A stretch of DNA of 15,447 nucleotides from JBATBW01 sp049662565 (GCA_049662565.1 JBATBW010000034.1:1-15447); one strand, 5' to 3'. Shown: positions 1-7,676, numbered from the stretch's first letter. Program-made: numbers and translations. Notes: generated by a model from the sequence alone, not told the origin.

Positions 1-1752
1 ATGGAGAGGTGTAAGATAATTATTTGTTCGACTTTAATTAGGACAAGTAGTATTAATATTGATGATTATGTTAGTTATTGTCAGGTGGGTCGTAATACGA
101 TAATTAATGATTTGAAGGCAGTTAATAAGATGTTGAAGGAAGTTGACTTAGAGTTAGTTTATGAGAATAAGGTTGGATATCATATTGTGGGAGATGTAGT
201 TCGGAAACGGACAATTTTCTTTTTGTATTTTTATGATCTTATTGCTTATTATCAAAAGGGGATTATTAAGTTAGATAATGTCGATAAGGTTGATGAAGTA
301 TTGATGAAGTTATTGTCGATTGAATCAAAATTGAATGCCCAGTTTGTACGGGGGGTTATTTTTAGTTTAGCGGTGTTTTTTTCATCAATTGAGTATCGTA
401 GTGATCATTTTGTGTTTAATCAGGACTCGATTGATGAAATTACTAATACTTTAGAGTTTAAATATGTGGATGAGGTTTTTAGTAGTTATAAGTATAATGA
501 TAAGTTGTATTTGACTTTGCATTTGTTAGGTTCAAGGTTGCAGACTTCAAATCTTGCTTCTTTTAATCAGGAGGAACAGACTTATCAGATTGCGAAGAAT
601 TTGGTAATGGAGTTTAGTAAGATTTCGTGTATTGAGTTTGAGAATGTTCAACAGTTGGAACAGTCTTTGTATATGCATTTGAAGACTTCGATTTATCGTT
701 ATCGGTATGGTATTTTGTTGGGTAATCCGTTGTTAGAGGATATTATGCGAGAGTATGATACGTTATTTGAGTTGACAAAGAAGGCTTGCGAGTATTTGGT
801 GATGGTTTTTGGGGTTCCAATTCCTAATAGTGAGATTGCTTATATTACATTGCATTTTGGTTCGTTTATTAAGACTAATCGTCGTAAGGATGTGTTTAAG
901 GTTTTAGTGGTGTGTCCTAATGGTTTGTCGACTAGTAATATGTTGAAACAAGAGATTAAGGGTTTAGTTAATAGTGATGTGGTGATTGATGCGATTTCTT
1001 TGAATGATTATGATACTCACCATAATTATGATGTTGTGGTGTCGACTGTCCAGTTTTTTGATAAAGATCAACAGATTATTGTGGTTAATCCGATTTTGAG
1101 TGATACGGATCGTTTTATTATTATGAGTACTTGTATGAAGATGCAAAATAGTAAGCGGGTCAATGTGAATGATGTTTTGAGTATTGTGAAAAAGAATGTC
1201 AGTGATGATCAGTTTGATTTAGTTAAAAAGGAGTTAAATTATTATTTTGCGAATTTGGATAGTGTTAGTGATGTTAGTTTGAAAAATCATTATTTGGGTT
1301 TGTTGGATTTTATTGGTCCAGATTTTGTGAAGTTTCATGAGGAAACTTTTGACGATTATCAAGCGATTAAGGTTAGTGGTCAAAGGTTAGTGGATTTAGG
1401 TTATATTGAATCACGTTATTTGGATAGCATATATGAACAAAATAAAATGATGAACGATTATATGTTTGTGAATAATCATGTGATGTTAGCTCATACTAAT
1501 ATAGATAATGGGGCTTTGAAGTTGGGACTCTGTTTGAATATTTTTAAAGAGCCGGTATATTTTAGTGACAAGAAGTTAGCTAAGGTGATTATTGTTTTAG
1601 TGGCAAAGGATCAACATAGTCATATTGGAATTATTGAAGATTTGATGAAGTTGTTTAATGATCATGATGTATTAGAGCAGTTGTATGTTTGTGATGATTA
1701 TGCAAGAGTTATTAGATTAATTGGGGAGTCATTGAATAAGATTGCACAATGA
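1..1752 (+). CDS. BglG/MtlR-type PRD transcriptional regulator with EIIB- and EIIA-like domains (5' partial)
   Basis: This is a PTS-controlled regulator of the downstream transport operon. The visible domains are a helix-turn-helix at about residues 14-45 and two PRD regions at about 65-185 and 195-295. Candidate phosphorylated histidines are H174 (LHLLG), H226 (MHLK) and H285 (LHFGS). An EIIB-like fold with Cys305 in VVCPNGLSTSNML lies at about 298-385, and an EIIA type-2 domain with His498 (MLAHTN) at about 435-583. The helix-turn-helix and following GYHIVGD stretch look like the second DNA-binding unit of this family. Members usually have another N-terminal unit of roughly 70 residues, and the frame is open to the window edge. 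The ATG at base 1 is therefore probably internal. In this family, phosphorylation by HPr and by cognate EII proteins tunes activity. Being first in line with the transporter genes suggests it activates them. The target sugar is not evident. Confidence 0.88.
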   Translation: MERCKIIICSTLIRTSSINIDDYVSYCQVGRNTIINDLKAVNKMLKEVDLELVYENKVGYHIVGDVVRKRTIFFLYFYDLIAYYQKGIIKLDNVDKVDEVLMKLLSIESKLNAQFVRGVIFSLAVFFSSIEYRSDHFVFNQDSIDEITNTLEFKYVDEVFSSYKYNDKLYLTLHLLGSRLQTSNLASFNQEEQTYQIAKNLVMEFSKISCIEFENVQQLEQSLYMHLKTSIYRYRYGILLGNPLLEDIMREYDTLFELTKKACEYLVMVFGVPIPNSEIAYITLHFGSFIKTNRRKDVFKVLVVCPNGLSTSNMLKQEIKGLVNSDVVIDAISLNDYDTHHNYDVVVSTVQFFDKDQQIIVVNPILSDTDRFIIMSTCMKMQNSKRVNVNDVLSIVKKNVSDDQFDLVKKELNYYFANLDSVSDVSLKNHYLGLLDFIGPDFVKFHEETFDDYQAIKVSGQRLVDLGYIESRYLDSIYEQNKMMNDYMFVNNHVMLAHTNIDNGALKLGLCLNIFKEPVYFSDKKLAKVIIVLVAKDQHSHIGIIEDLMKLFNDHDVLEQLYVCDDYARVIRLIGESLNKIAQ

Positions 1753-1760
1753 TGTGCAAT
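1741..1760 (+). other. Small inverted repeat spanning the regulator stop codon
   Basis: The arms ATTGCACA and TGTGCAAT are perfect 8-bp complements around a 4-base loop (ATGA) that contains the TGA stop. No U-run follows directly, so it is not an intrinsic terminator. It could slow decay of the upstream message or tune reading into the next gene, but it could also be chance in AT-rich DNA. Confidence 0.4.
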
Positions 1761-1815
1761 GATTTGGTCTTTTGGTAAAAAAAGGTCGGTGTTAACATAA
1801 GGATAGGTGATAGAT

Positions 1816-2280
1816 GTGAAGCAGATGAATGAATTAATTAAAGAAGAAAATGTATTATTAGTGGATGAAATTATTGATTGGCAACAAGCTGTAGAGTTTT
1901 CAATTAATCCATTAGTGGAACAAGGGTATTGTGAAAAGCGTTATATTGATGGAATTATTGATAATACTTATAAGTTTGGTCCGTATTATGTATTAACTAA
2001 TGATTTAGCTTTGCTTCATGGGAAAAGCGAACAAGGGGTGTTATCGACTCAATTTAGTATTGTTCGCTTGAATAAGCCGGTATATTTTCTTAATAGTACT
2101 AAACCTGTTCGGATTTTAATTGGGATGTGTGCTAGTAGTAGTGAGGAACATATGCAGGGTATTATGGCTATTGCGAATATTTTCGGTGATGATGATAAAA
2201 CTAAGAAGTTATTGAAAGCGAGTAGTAGTCATGATGTGTATCAGTTATTTATTTCGTCAGTTGGTACTGATGGAAATTAA
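1816..2280 (+). CDS. PTS sugar transporter subunit IIA (UlaC-like, fructose/mannitol EIIA superfamily)
   Basis: This is a free-standing cytoplasmic phosphocarrier of about 154 residues. It should accept phosphate from HPr and pass it to the EIIB encoded further down. The likely active histidine is H68 in LALLHGKSEQGV, matching the place of the usual PHA(R/...)xxG motif, although the preceding Pro is Leu here. The following segment (LNKPVYFLN) closely resembles the EIIA domain of the upstream regulator (FKEPVYFSD), so the two are paralogous modules. I chose the GTG at 1816 because AGGTGAT at 1805-1811 stands four bases before it. A longer reading from GTG 1807 would bury that SD, and ATG 1825 is another option. 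It belongs to the same operon, 63 bases after the regulator. Confidence 0.85.
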   Translation: MKQMNELIKEENVLLVDEIIDWQQAVEFSINPLVEQGYCEKRYIDGIIDNTYKFGPYYVLTNDLALLHGKSEQGVLSTQFSIVRLNKPVYFLNSTKPVRILIGMCASSSEEHMQGIMAIANIFGDDDKTKKLLKASSSHDVYQLFISSVGTDGN

Positions 2281-2306
2281 TAAAAAAAAATGAAAGGGAG
2301 GTATTT

Positions 2307-3695
2307 ATGGATTTTCTAATGAACATCCTATCAACTCCAGCTATCTTAGTTGGGTTGATGGCTCTATTAGGTTTAATATTACAAGGTAAACCGATAGAGG
2401 ATTGCATTAAAGGAACGACAAAAACGATTGTTGGTTTCTTAGTATTAGGAGCGGGTGCTGGCTTCTTAGTAAATAGTTCATTAACACAGTTTGGTGAATT
2501 GTTTAACTATGCATTTAGTATGCAAGGGGTAGTACCAAATAATGAAGCTATTGTTTCATTGGCATTAAATGACTTTGGTCAAGCTACTTCAATCATTATG
2601 GCTTTAGGTATGGTTGCGAATTTAATCTTAGCGCGTTTTTCTAGATTAAAATATGTATTCTTGACTGGTCATCACACTTTATACATGGCATGTTTAATTG
2701 CGGTTGTATTAACAGTGGGTGGTTTATCAGGATGGCAATTATATGTGGCGGGAGCGGCTGTTTTAGGTTTAATAATGGTTATTTCGCCAGCAATTTGTCA
2801 ACCAACAATGAAAAAGATTGTGAATACTGATGAATTAGCATTTGGTCATTTTGGGGGCTTTGGTTATTATGTTAGTGCCCAAATTGGTAAGTTGTTTAAG
2901 GGTGGCAAGTCTAGTGAGGACATTAAGTTCCCTAAACGTATTTCTTTCTTAAGAGATACTACAGTAGCAATTGGTTTTACAATGGTTATCTTCTTCTTAA
3001 TTATTACGGCAGTTGCGGTAAGTAAAGGAGCTTTAACTGATCCAAAGTTTGCGACTTATTTTGTTGGTGAAGGTGGTACTGCTGTTCACTGGGTAGTATT
3101 TGCTCTTACTAAGGGTTTAAGTTTTTCTGGAGGCGTTTATGTCATTTTGGCAGGTGTTCGTCTTGTTATTGGAGAAATTGTTCCTTCATTTAAAGGTATT
3201 GCGGAAAAATTGGTTCCTGATGCTCGCCCAGCATTAGATTGTCCAGTTGTATTCCCGTATGCTCCTAATGCGGTATTAATTGGTTTCTTAGTATCTTTCT
3301 TAGGTGGTATTGTGGGTTTATTTGTTTTAGGTATGATTAATACATCATTTATTCCGGTTGCTTTAATTCTTCCGGGTGTTGTTCCTCATTTCTTCTGTGG
3401 TGCGACAGCTGGTGTCTTTGGTAATGCGGAAGGTGGTTTAAAGGGTTGTGTTGCGGGTTCATTTGTTCATGGTTTATTGATTACTTTCTTACCGGCTATT
3501 TGTATGCCAGTTATGGGTGCTTTAAACTTTGCGAGTACAACGTTCTCAGATGCAGACTTCTCATTAGTCGGTATTATTTTTGGTAATCTTGCTCGCTTTA
3601 TACAAGGTGGTGGATTATTTGCGATTTGTATGGGATTGTTCTTATTACCAATCGTATTAAATTTTGTATTGCCTAAAAAAACAAAAGCAGAATAA
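2307..3695 (+). CDS. PTS EIIC, UlaA/SgaT family (ascorbate-type) membrane transporter
   Basis: This 462-residue, very hydrophobic protein has many membrane segments and is about the length of E. coli UlaA. Family-like stretches include LQGKPIEDCIKGTTKTIVGF near the N-terminus, SLALNDFGQATSIIMALG, LTGHHTLYMACL and the late segment VPHFFCGATAGVFGNAEGG. It forms the membrane channel that imports and co-phosphorylates the sugar with EIIA and EIIB. GGGAGG sits just before the ATG, which supports the start. The UlaA family is best known for L-ascorbate, but the dedicated ascorbate catabolic enzymes are not next to it and a transketolase is. The true substrate is therefore uncertain. Leucine is mostly TTA here, whereas the two genes upstream prefer TTG, possibly reflecting higher expression. 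Confidence 0.92.
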   Translation: MDFLMNILSTPAILVGLMALLGLILQGKPIEDCIKGTTKTIVGFLVLGAGAGFLVNSSLTQFGELFNYAFSMQGVVPNNEAIVSLALNDFGQATSIIMALGMVANLILARFSRLKYVFLTGHHTLYMACLIAVVLTVGGLSGWQLYVAGAAVLGLIMVISPAICQPTMKKIVNTDELAFGHFGGFGYYVSAQIGKLFKGGKSSEDIKFPKRISFLRDTTVAIGFTMVIFFLIITAVAVSKGALTDPKFATYFVGEGGTAVHWVVFALTKGLSFSGGVYVILAGVRLVIGEIVPSFKGIAEKLVPDARPALDCPVVFPYAPNAVLIGFLVSFLGGIVGLFVLGMINTSFIPVALILPGVVPHFFCGATAGVFGNAEGGLKGCVAGSFVHGLLITFLPAICMPVMGALNFASTTFSDADFSLVGIIFGNLARFIQGGGLFAICMGLFLLPIVLNFVLPKKTKAE

Positions 3696-3706
3696 AAATA
3701 ATAAAT

Positions 3707-3737
3707 ATTTATAGAAGGGGTTTCCCCTTCTATAAAT
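3707..3737 (+). promoter_or_regulatory. Perfect 14-bp hairpin between the EIIC and EIIB genes
   Basis: Bases 3707-3720 pair perfectly with 3724-3737 around a TTT loop. The loop-proximal core is GGGG/CCCC, and the base is AT-rich. Only about four T residues follow before the sequence becomes mixed, so termination would at best be partial. Its position inside an operon, 11 bases after one stop and 25 bases before the next start, fits an attenuator or a processing/stability stem that sets different levels of membrane EIIC and soluble EIIB plus transketolase. Confidence 0.7.
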
Positions 3738-3762
3738 TTTATAATTTAGAAAGGATATTAAT

Positions 3763-4038
3763 ATGGCTATTAATAAAATAATGTGTTGTTGTGGATCAGG
3801 TCTTGGTTCAAGTATGTTAGTAAGACTTAATGTGGAAAGCGTATTAAAAGAATTGGGTTTTAGTGGGATTGAAGTTATTCATACTTCAGTTTCGGATGCG
3901 ACACCAGGAGCTGCGGATTTGTTTGTGGTAGGTTCGGATTTGCAAGAATTTACTAAAGGTTTAAGTAATGTCGTTACTTTAGATAACATCATCGATAAAA
4001 ATGAATTAAGAGAAAAGTTAAAAGAGAAGTTAGTTTAA
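3763..4038 (+). CDS. PTS EIIB, UlaB-like (lactose/ascorbate IIB fold)
   Basis: This 91-residue cytoplasmic protein carries the EIIB phosphocysteine loop near its N-terminus: IMCCCGSGLGSSML. By family alignment the acceptor is the cysteine just before Gly, Cys10. The two extra cysteines before it (C8, C9) are unusual. The length and fold pattern match UlaB-type subunits that partner UlaA-type EIIC. The ATG follows AGAAAGGATATT, a reasonable SD. The gene ends exactly where the next one begins (TAA then ATG), so EIIB and the transketolase N-half are probably translated in a coupled way. Confidence 0.92.
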   Translation: MAINKIMCCCGSGLGSSMLVRLNVESVLKELGFSGIEVIHTSVSDATPGAADLFVVGSDLQEFTKGLSNVVTLDNIIDKNELREKLKEKLV

Positions 4039-4890
4039 ATGAATGATTTAGAATTAAAAAAATTAGCTGCACAAATTAGAATCGATGTGTTAAAGATGTT
4101 AAAAAGAAGAGGTTATGGCCATATTGGGGGATCATTATCGGTAGTAGAATTATTAAGTGTTTTATATGGTAGACAAATGAAACATGATCCAAACAATCCA
4201 AAAGATCCTAATCGTGATTATTTAGTTTTATCTAAAGGTCATGCTGGTCCAGGTTTATATGCTACTTTAGCTAATATGCAATATTTCGATAAAGATTTGT
4301 TATATACCTTAAATGAAGGTGGTACGAATCTACCTTCCCATCCTGATCGTACTAAGACAATTGGGGTTGATATGACAACTGGATCACTTGGTCAAGGTTG
4401 TTCAACCGCTACGGGTATTGCCTTAGGTCTTAAATTACGAAAGATGGATAATTATGTCTATTTGATTGTTGGTGATGGTGAATTAAATGAGGGTCAATGT
4501 TGGGAGGCTTTTCAGTTTATTGCGAGCAATAAACTAAATAACTGCATTGTCATTATTGATGAAAACAAACGACAATTAGATGGTTTCACTAATGATATTA
4601 TTTATCCTTTTAGTATTTATGAGAAGATGAAAGCTTTTGGTTTTTATACTCAAGTAGTAAAAGGTGATGATATAAATAAGATTGATGAAGCTATCAATCA
4701 ATTAAAAAGTATTAATGATCAAGCAGTATGTTTAGTCCTAGATACAATTAAAGGACAAGGTGTAAAATACTTTGAAGATTTGGAAAGTAATCATTCGGTG
4801 AAATGGAATAATGAAGCTACTAATCTAGCAACAGATGAAGCTATTAAACAACTAGAATTATTCATTAAGGAGGGTCAATTGTATGATTAG
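4039..4890 (+). CDS. Transketolase, N-terminal (TPP-binding) subunit
   Basis: This 283-residue protein equals the thiamine-diphosphate pyrimidine/phosphate-binding half of transketolase. The landmarks are a GHIGGSLS stretch (27-34), LSKGHAGPGLY (64-74), TTGSLGQGCSTATG (113-126) and the metal/TPP motif beginning GDGELNEG at 145 and closing with D174-E175-N176. It should pair with the product of the next gene to make the full enzyme, which moves two-carbon ketol units between sugar phosphates in the cytoplasm. Start and stop are coupled to the EIIB gene upstream, and the gene overlaps the next by eight bases. Split transketolases are common in Bacillota and are often tied to one sugar pathway. 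Apulose-4-phosphate transketolase (AptA/AptB) is a known split example, but nothing here proves that substrate. Confidence 0.93.
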   Translation: MNDLELKKLAAQIRIDVLKMLKRRGYGHIGGSLSVVELLSVLYGRQMKHDPNNPKDPNRDYLVLSKGHAGPGLYATLANMQYFDKDLLYTLNEGGTNLPSHPDRTKTIGVDMTTGSLGQGCSTATGIALGLKLRKMDNYVYLIVGDGELNEGQCWEAFQFIASNKLNNCIVIIDENKRQLDGFTNDIIYPFSIYEKMKAFGFYTQVVKGDDINKIDEAINQLKSINDQAVCLVLDTIKGQGVKYFEDLESNHSVKWNNEATNLATDEAIKQLELFIKEGQLYD

Positions 4891-5833
4891 AGATGATATT
4901 ACTAAAATTGGCCGCGAACAACGAATAAGTGTAGTTGAAACCCTACAAGAATTAATGGATAAAGATATAAATGTTGTTGCCTTAGAAGCGGATTTAGGAG
5001 GAGCAAGTGGCTTTACTAAGATTGTCAAAAGTCATCCCCAACAATTTATTCAAGTAGGTATTGCCGAAGCAAATATGATTGGTATTGCAGCAGGGATGTC
5101 AAGTTTAGGATACAAACCTTTTGTCCATACTTTTGGTCCTTTTGCGACTAGAAGAGTATTTGATCAAATATTTATTAGTGGTGCTTATGCCCACAACACA
5201 ATTAATATCTATGGTTCTGATCCCGGCTTTTGTGCAGGACCAAATGGTGGAACACATACGACCTTTGAAGATGTAGCTCTTATGAGAACAATTCCTTCTG
5301 CCATTGTATGTGATGGGGCCGATGATACTCAATTAAGTTTTATTATTAAAGAGTTTTCGAAGTTAGAAGGTATTCACTATGTTCGAGCTAATCGTAAAGG
5401 CGTTAGAGATATCTATACTAAGGATACAAAGTTTACTTTAGGTAAAGGTATTATTTGTAAAGAAGGAAGAGATGTTTTAGTTATTACTTCTGGTCAAATA
5501 CTTGCGGATGCCTTAGATTGTGCTTATGAATTAGAAAAAGAAGGTATTAGTGTCGAAGTAATTGATATGTTTACTATTAAACCGTTAGATAAAGAATTAG
5601 TTTTAAGCGAAATTAAAAATAAAAGTGTAGTCGTTACTTTTGAAAACCATTCGATTATTGGTGGTTTAGGAAGTGCAATAAGTGAAGTAATAGCTGAAAA
5701 TGGCATTTCTACTAAATTCAAACGTCATGGCATCGATGAAAGATTTGGCCAAGTAGGTACACAAGAGTTCTTACAAAAAGAGTTCCGCTTAACATGCGTT
5801 GATTTAAAGAAAACAATCAAGGAATTATTGTAA
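4883..5833 (+). CDS. Transketolase, C-terminal (pyrimidine-binding plus C) subunit
   Basis: This 316-residue protein is the second half of the split enzyme. The segment QVGIAEANMIGIAAGMSS holds Glu62, the expected catalytic acid that activates thiamine diphosphate. NGGTHTTFED (121-130) is the conserved loop of the pyrimidine-binding domain. The last third, from about residue 190, fits the transketolase C-domain (GKGIICKEGRDVLVITSG). The start lies inside the preceding gene, with AAGGAGGG about eight bases upstream, so both subunits are likely made in similar amounts. Family similarity also includes 1-deoxyxylulose-5-phosphate synthase, but the split form and the PTS neighbours favour transketolase. 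Confidence 0.93.
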   Translation: MIRDDITKIGREQRISVVETLQELMDKDINVVALEADLGGASGFTKIVKSHPQQFIQVGIAEANMIGIAAGMSSLGYKPFVHTFGPFATRRVFDQIFISGAYAHNTINIYGSDPGFCAGPNGGTHTTFEDVALMRTIPSAIVCDGADDTQLSFIIKEFSKLEGIHYVRANRKGVRDIYTKDTKFTLGKGIICKEGRDVLVITSGQILADALDCAYELEKEGISVEVIDMFTIKPLDKELVLSEIKNKSVVVTFENHSIIGGLGSAISEVIAENGISTKFKRHGIDERFGQVGTQEFLQKEFRLTCVDLKKTIKELL

Positions 5834-6306
5834 TGGACTTTTCACAATATATTGTACTTATAGTCATTACGATGTTTCTATTAATTAGCGTTAAAGAAAT
5901 TGTGCAACCATTTATTCATCATATTAATAATATTAAGAAATATGATGATCTTAAAATGTATAAACAATTTCATTACCTAATATGTTTAAATATATTCATC
6001 AGTATATGTTCACTATATATTGCACTAAGTTATTTTATTCCCCAAAAACATATAACTTTTAGTTATTTGTTTATTGTCCTTACAATATATTTTTTATTAA
6101 TGACATTAGATGTCTATGTCAAAAACCAAGTAGGTATTAATGATAAAGGATTTTTTTATTTAGGTAGGTATTATTTTTATAAAGACTATGAGGGACTTTT
6201 TGAAAGTGGAAACATCTTAAAAGGTGTTAGTATTAAAACTAAAAAAGGGGACCTTATCCCTATACCTCGTAAGATTGGTATTTTGATTCAAGATAATAAG
6301 AAGTGA
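5833..6306 (+). CDS. Small three-helix membrane protein of unknown function
   Basis: I do not recognise this 157-residue protein. It has three clear hydrophobic segments, at about residues 5-28, 47-68 and 75-96. A polar tail of about 60 residues (VGINDKGFFYLG onward) follows; it resembles small beta-rich cytoplasmic domains seen after helices in other Bacillota membrane proteins, but I cannot assign a family. Its ATG overlaps the transketolase stop (TAATG), so translation is coupled to it, and a terminator follows at once. It is therefore the last gene of the PTS-transketolase operon. It has no PTS motif. A helper of the transporter or an unrelated passenger are both possible. Confidence 0.75.
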   Translation: MDFSQYIVLIVITMFLLISVKEIVQPFIHHINNIKKYDDLKMYKQFHYLICLNIFISICSLYIALSYFIPQKHITFSYLFIVLTIYFLLMTLDVYVKNQVGINDKGFFYLGRYYFYKDYEGLFESGNILKGVSIKTKKGDLIPIPRKIGILIQDNKK

Positions 6307-6307
6307 G

Positions 6308-6333
6308 AAAGAACAACCGTAAGGTTGTTCTTT
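6308..6333 (+). terminator. Intrinsic terminator closing the PTS operon
   Basis: AAAGAACAACC at 6308-6318 pairs perfectly over 11 bp with GGTTGTTCTTT at 6323-6333 around a GTAA loop. It begins one base after the TGA stop of the last operon gene. The A-tract and T-tract at its base make it potentially bidirectional, and it could also stop transcripts from the opposing AbiTii-type gene. It is the only convincing terminator between the two convergent genes. Confidence 0.85.
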
Positions 6334-6448
6334 AAATTTAGTAATCATCGCAATTATATTATATGGATAGTAAACATAAATAATATTCATTGAAAATAAA
6401 AGTATAAATAATATTACCATATTGATTTTTACTAGCGATGATAATTTA

Positions 6449-7333
6449 TTAAAATAGATTTTTAATTACTTCTTCAATAAATATAAGCAAAAATTTTAAT
6501 CCTAATTTATTAATTAAATCAATTAATTTTGCAAATAATTTCTTAATAACATCAGGTTTATCGTTATGATCTATAGTTGAATCTATTTCGTCTAAGACAT
6601 TATTTATTTGCAATTTGTTTTCATGAGAGAGATCAGAATTATTAATTTTTTCTTTTATTGTTTTTATGTCATTAGATGCTTGTTTGTAATCGAAGATTAC
6701 TTTGTTATTATCACCAGATATAATTTGGCAGTTATTTGTTGGGGAATTTACTATGTTACTATTAACATAATAATTATTAATGGTTTGTGCTTGCAACTTT
6801 TCCCTCTGAGTGACAGTCATATCAGACTCAAGTGTTCCATTTTCTTGAAGTTTTAAAGTCCAATCTAAAATAGTGTTTTTAACTTTTTCGATAACTTCTT
6901 GTAACCTTGATTTAGATATTTGAACTCCGAATCTCTTCATTGGCGGGCTATTTAACATATCATTTAGAACCTTCGTTACGGAATCATCAAATCCGAGTAT
7001 AATATATCCGTTCGATGAGTTACATTTATCAATTATTTCGAAAATCGGTTGTTTTATTTCGCTTTCACTTATCCTAGCTTCAAGTGTCGGATCTTGAATA
7101 AGGACAGTGTCCCACCCCCTTAAAGGATGATCCGCTATTAGTTCTCCTTTTATTTTTCTATATTCAGGAATTTCAATTTTGTTATAATAACCATTTAGTT
7201 CATTATATATCCAGTTGTCAAAATCTGACATATTTAGTTTAAACGCAATAATATGTGCTTTTCTTAGAATTGAAATAATATCGCATTCTTGATTTGAAAT
7301 TTCTTTTTGTAGTTCTAAAATTAGGTTTTCCAT
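6449..7333 (-). CDS. AbiTii-domain protein, probable phage-defence (abortive infection) gene
   Basis: The N-terminal 170 residues match the AbiTii pattern. This includes helices with ISILRKAHIIAFKLN (20-34), then DNWIYNELNGYYN (39-51) and IPEYRKIKG (55-63), the family's hallmark W..NELNGY...PEYR arrangement. Residues about 184-212 form an Asn/Ile-rich repeat-like linker (NNYYVNSNIVNSPTNN, ending GDNN). The C-terminal third is charged helix followed by a hydrophobic helix pair (264-293) that may oligomerise or contact the membrane. AbiTii proteins are linked to abortive infection, but their biochemical activity is not established to my knowledge. AAGGAG lies eight bases before the ATG. The gene stands alone between two terminators, opposite in strand to its neighbours, as expected of an acquired cargo gene. 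It is AT-rich without the G+T strand bias of the helicase region. Confidence 0.82.
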   Translation of the reverse strand: MENLILELQKEISNQECDIISILRKAHIIAFKLNMSDFDNWIYNELNGYYNKIEIPEYRKIKGELIADHPLRGWDTVLIQDPTLEARISESEIKQPIFEIIDKCNSSNGYIILGFDDSVTKVLNDMLNSPPMKRFGVQISKSRLQEVIEKVKNTILDWTLKLQENGTLESDMTVTQREKLQAQTINNYYVNSNIVNSPTNNCQIISGDNNKVIFDYKQASNDIKTIKEKINNSDLSHENKLQINNVLDEIDSTIDHNDKPDVIKKLFAKLIDLINKLGLKFLLIFIEEVIKNLF

Positions 7334-7360
7334 TATTGACTCTCCTTCTAAATTTTAATA

Positions 7361-7391
7361 ACTATACCATGAATATTAGATATAATATCAA
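7361..7391 (-). promoter_or_regulatory. Putative promoter of the AbiTii-type gene
   Basis: On the minus strand, TTGATA (7391-7386) is followed after 19 bases by TATAGT (7366-7361). A TGG directly before it makes an extended -10. The SD AGAAGGAG follows at 7349-7342. The spacer is long, so the extended -10 would carry most of the strength. Confidence 0.45.
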
Positions 7392-7597
7392 TATAAGTAA
7401 CACAAAATAAGTTTATGAAATTATTATCATTAATTATGCCATAAGCTTAATCTATTATTTAAAACTTTAGATTATAATATTATTTTGAGTGAGAGAATAT
7501 ATCGCTTTTGAAAATGTAGTTGAAGAAAATATTAAATTTTTAATGATGAAACGTTGATAATTAATATCCACAACTTTACTCAAATTACTAAGAAAGG

Positions 7598-7626
7598 AAA
7601 AGTGCAAACGGAAGTTTGTTCTTTTT
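7598..7626 (+). terminator. Hairpin with GNRA tetraloop and T-run, likely terminator
   Basis: AAAAGTGCAAAC at 7598-7609 folds onto GTTTGTTCTTTT at 7614-7625 with one T-T mismatch and one G-U pair. The loop is GGAA (a GNRA tetraloop), followed by T residues. It has no annotated gene directly upstream on the plus strand, so it either ends a small RNA starting near 7480 or is left over from a lost gene. Confidence 0.55.
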
Positions 7627-7667
7627 AATTTGGGAATAATCATATTTGAGTTGTATGGTTGTTGTTG

Positions 7668-7676
7668 TGTTATAAT
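7668..7676 (+). promoter_or_regulatory. Extended -10 promoter of the helicase gene
   Basis: TGTTATAAT is a perfect extended -10 (TGnTATAAT). A TTGAGT at 7646-7651 is a possible but widely spaced -35. The element lies 33 bases before the helicase ATG and after the hairpin at 7598-7626, giving a short leader. Confidence 0.6.

Noticed and set aside
3740..3745. TATAAT upstream of the EIIB gene as an internal promoter
   Set aside because: No acceptable -35 lies at normal spacing; that position falls inside the 14-bp hairpin.
6344..6442. Widely spaced inverted repeat ATCATCGC/GCGATGAT
   Set aside because: Arms are only 8 bp with more than 80 bases between them in AT-rich DNA. It is likely chance, and the nearby strong hairpin explains termination.
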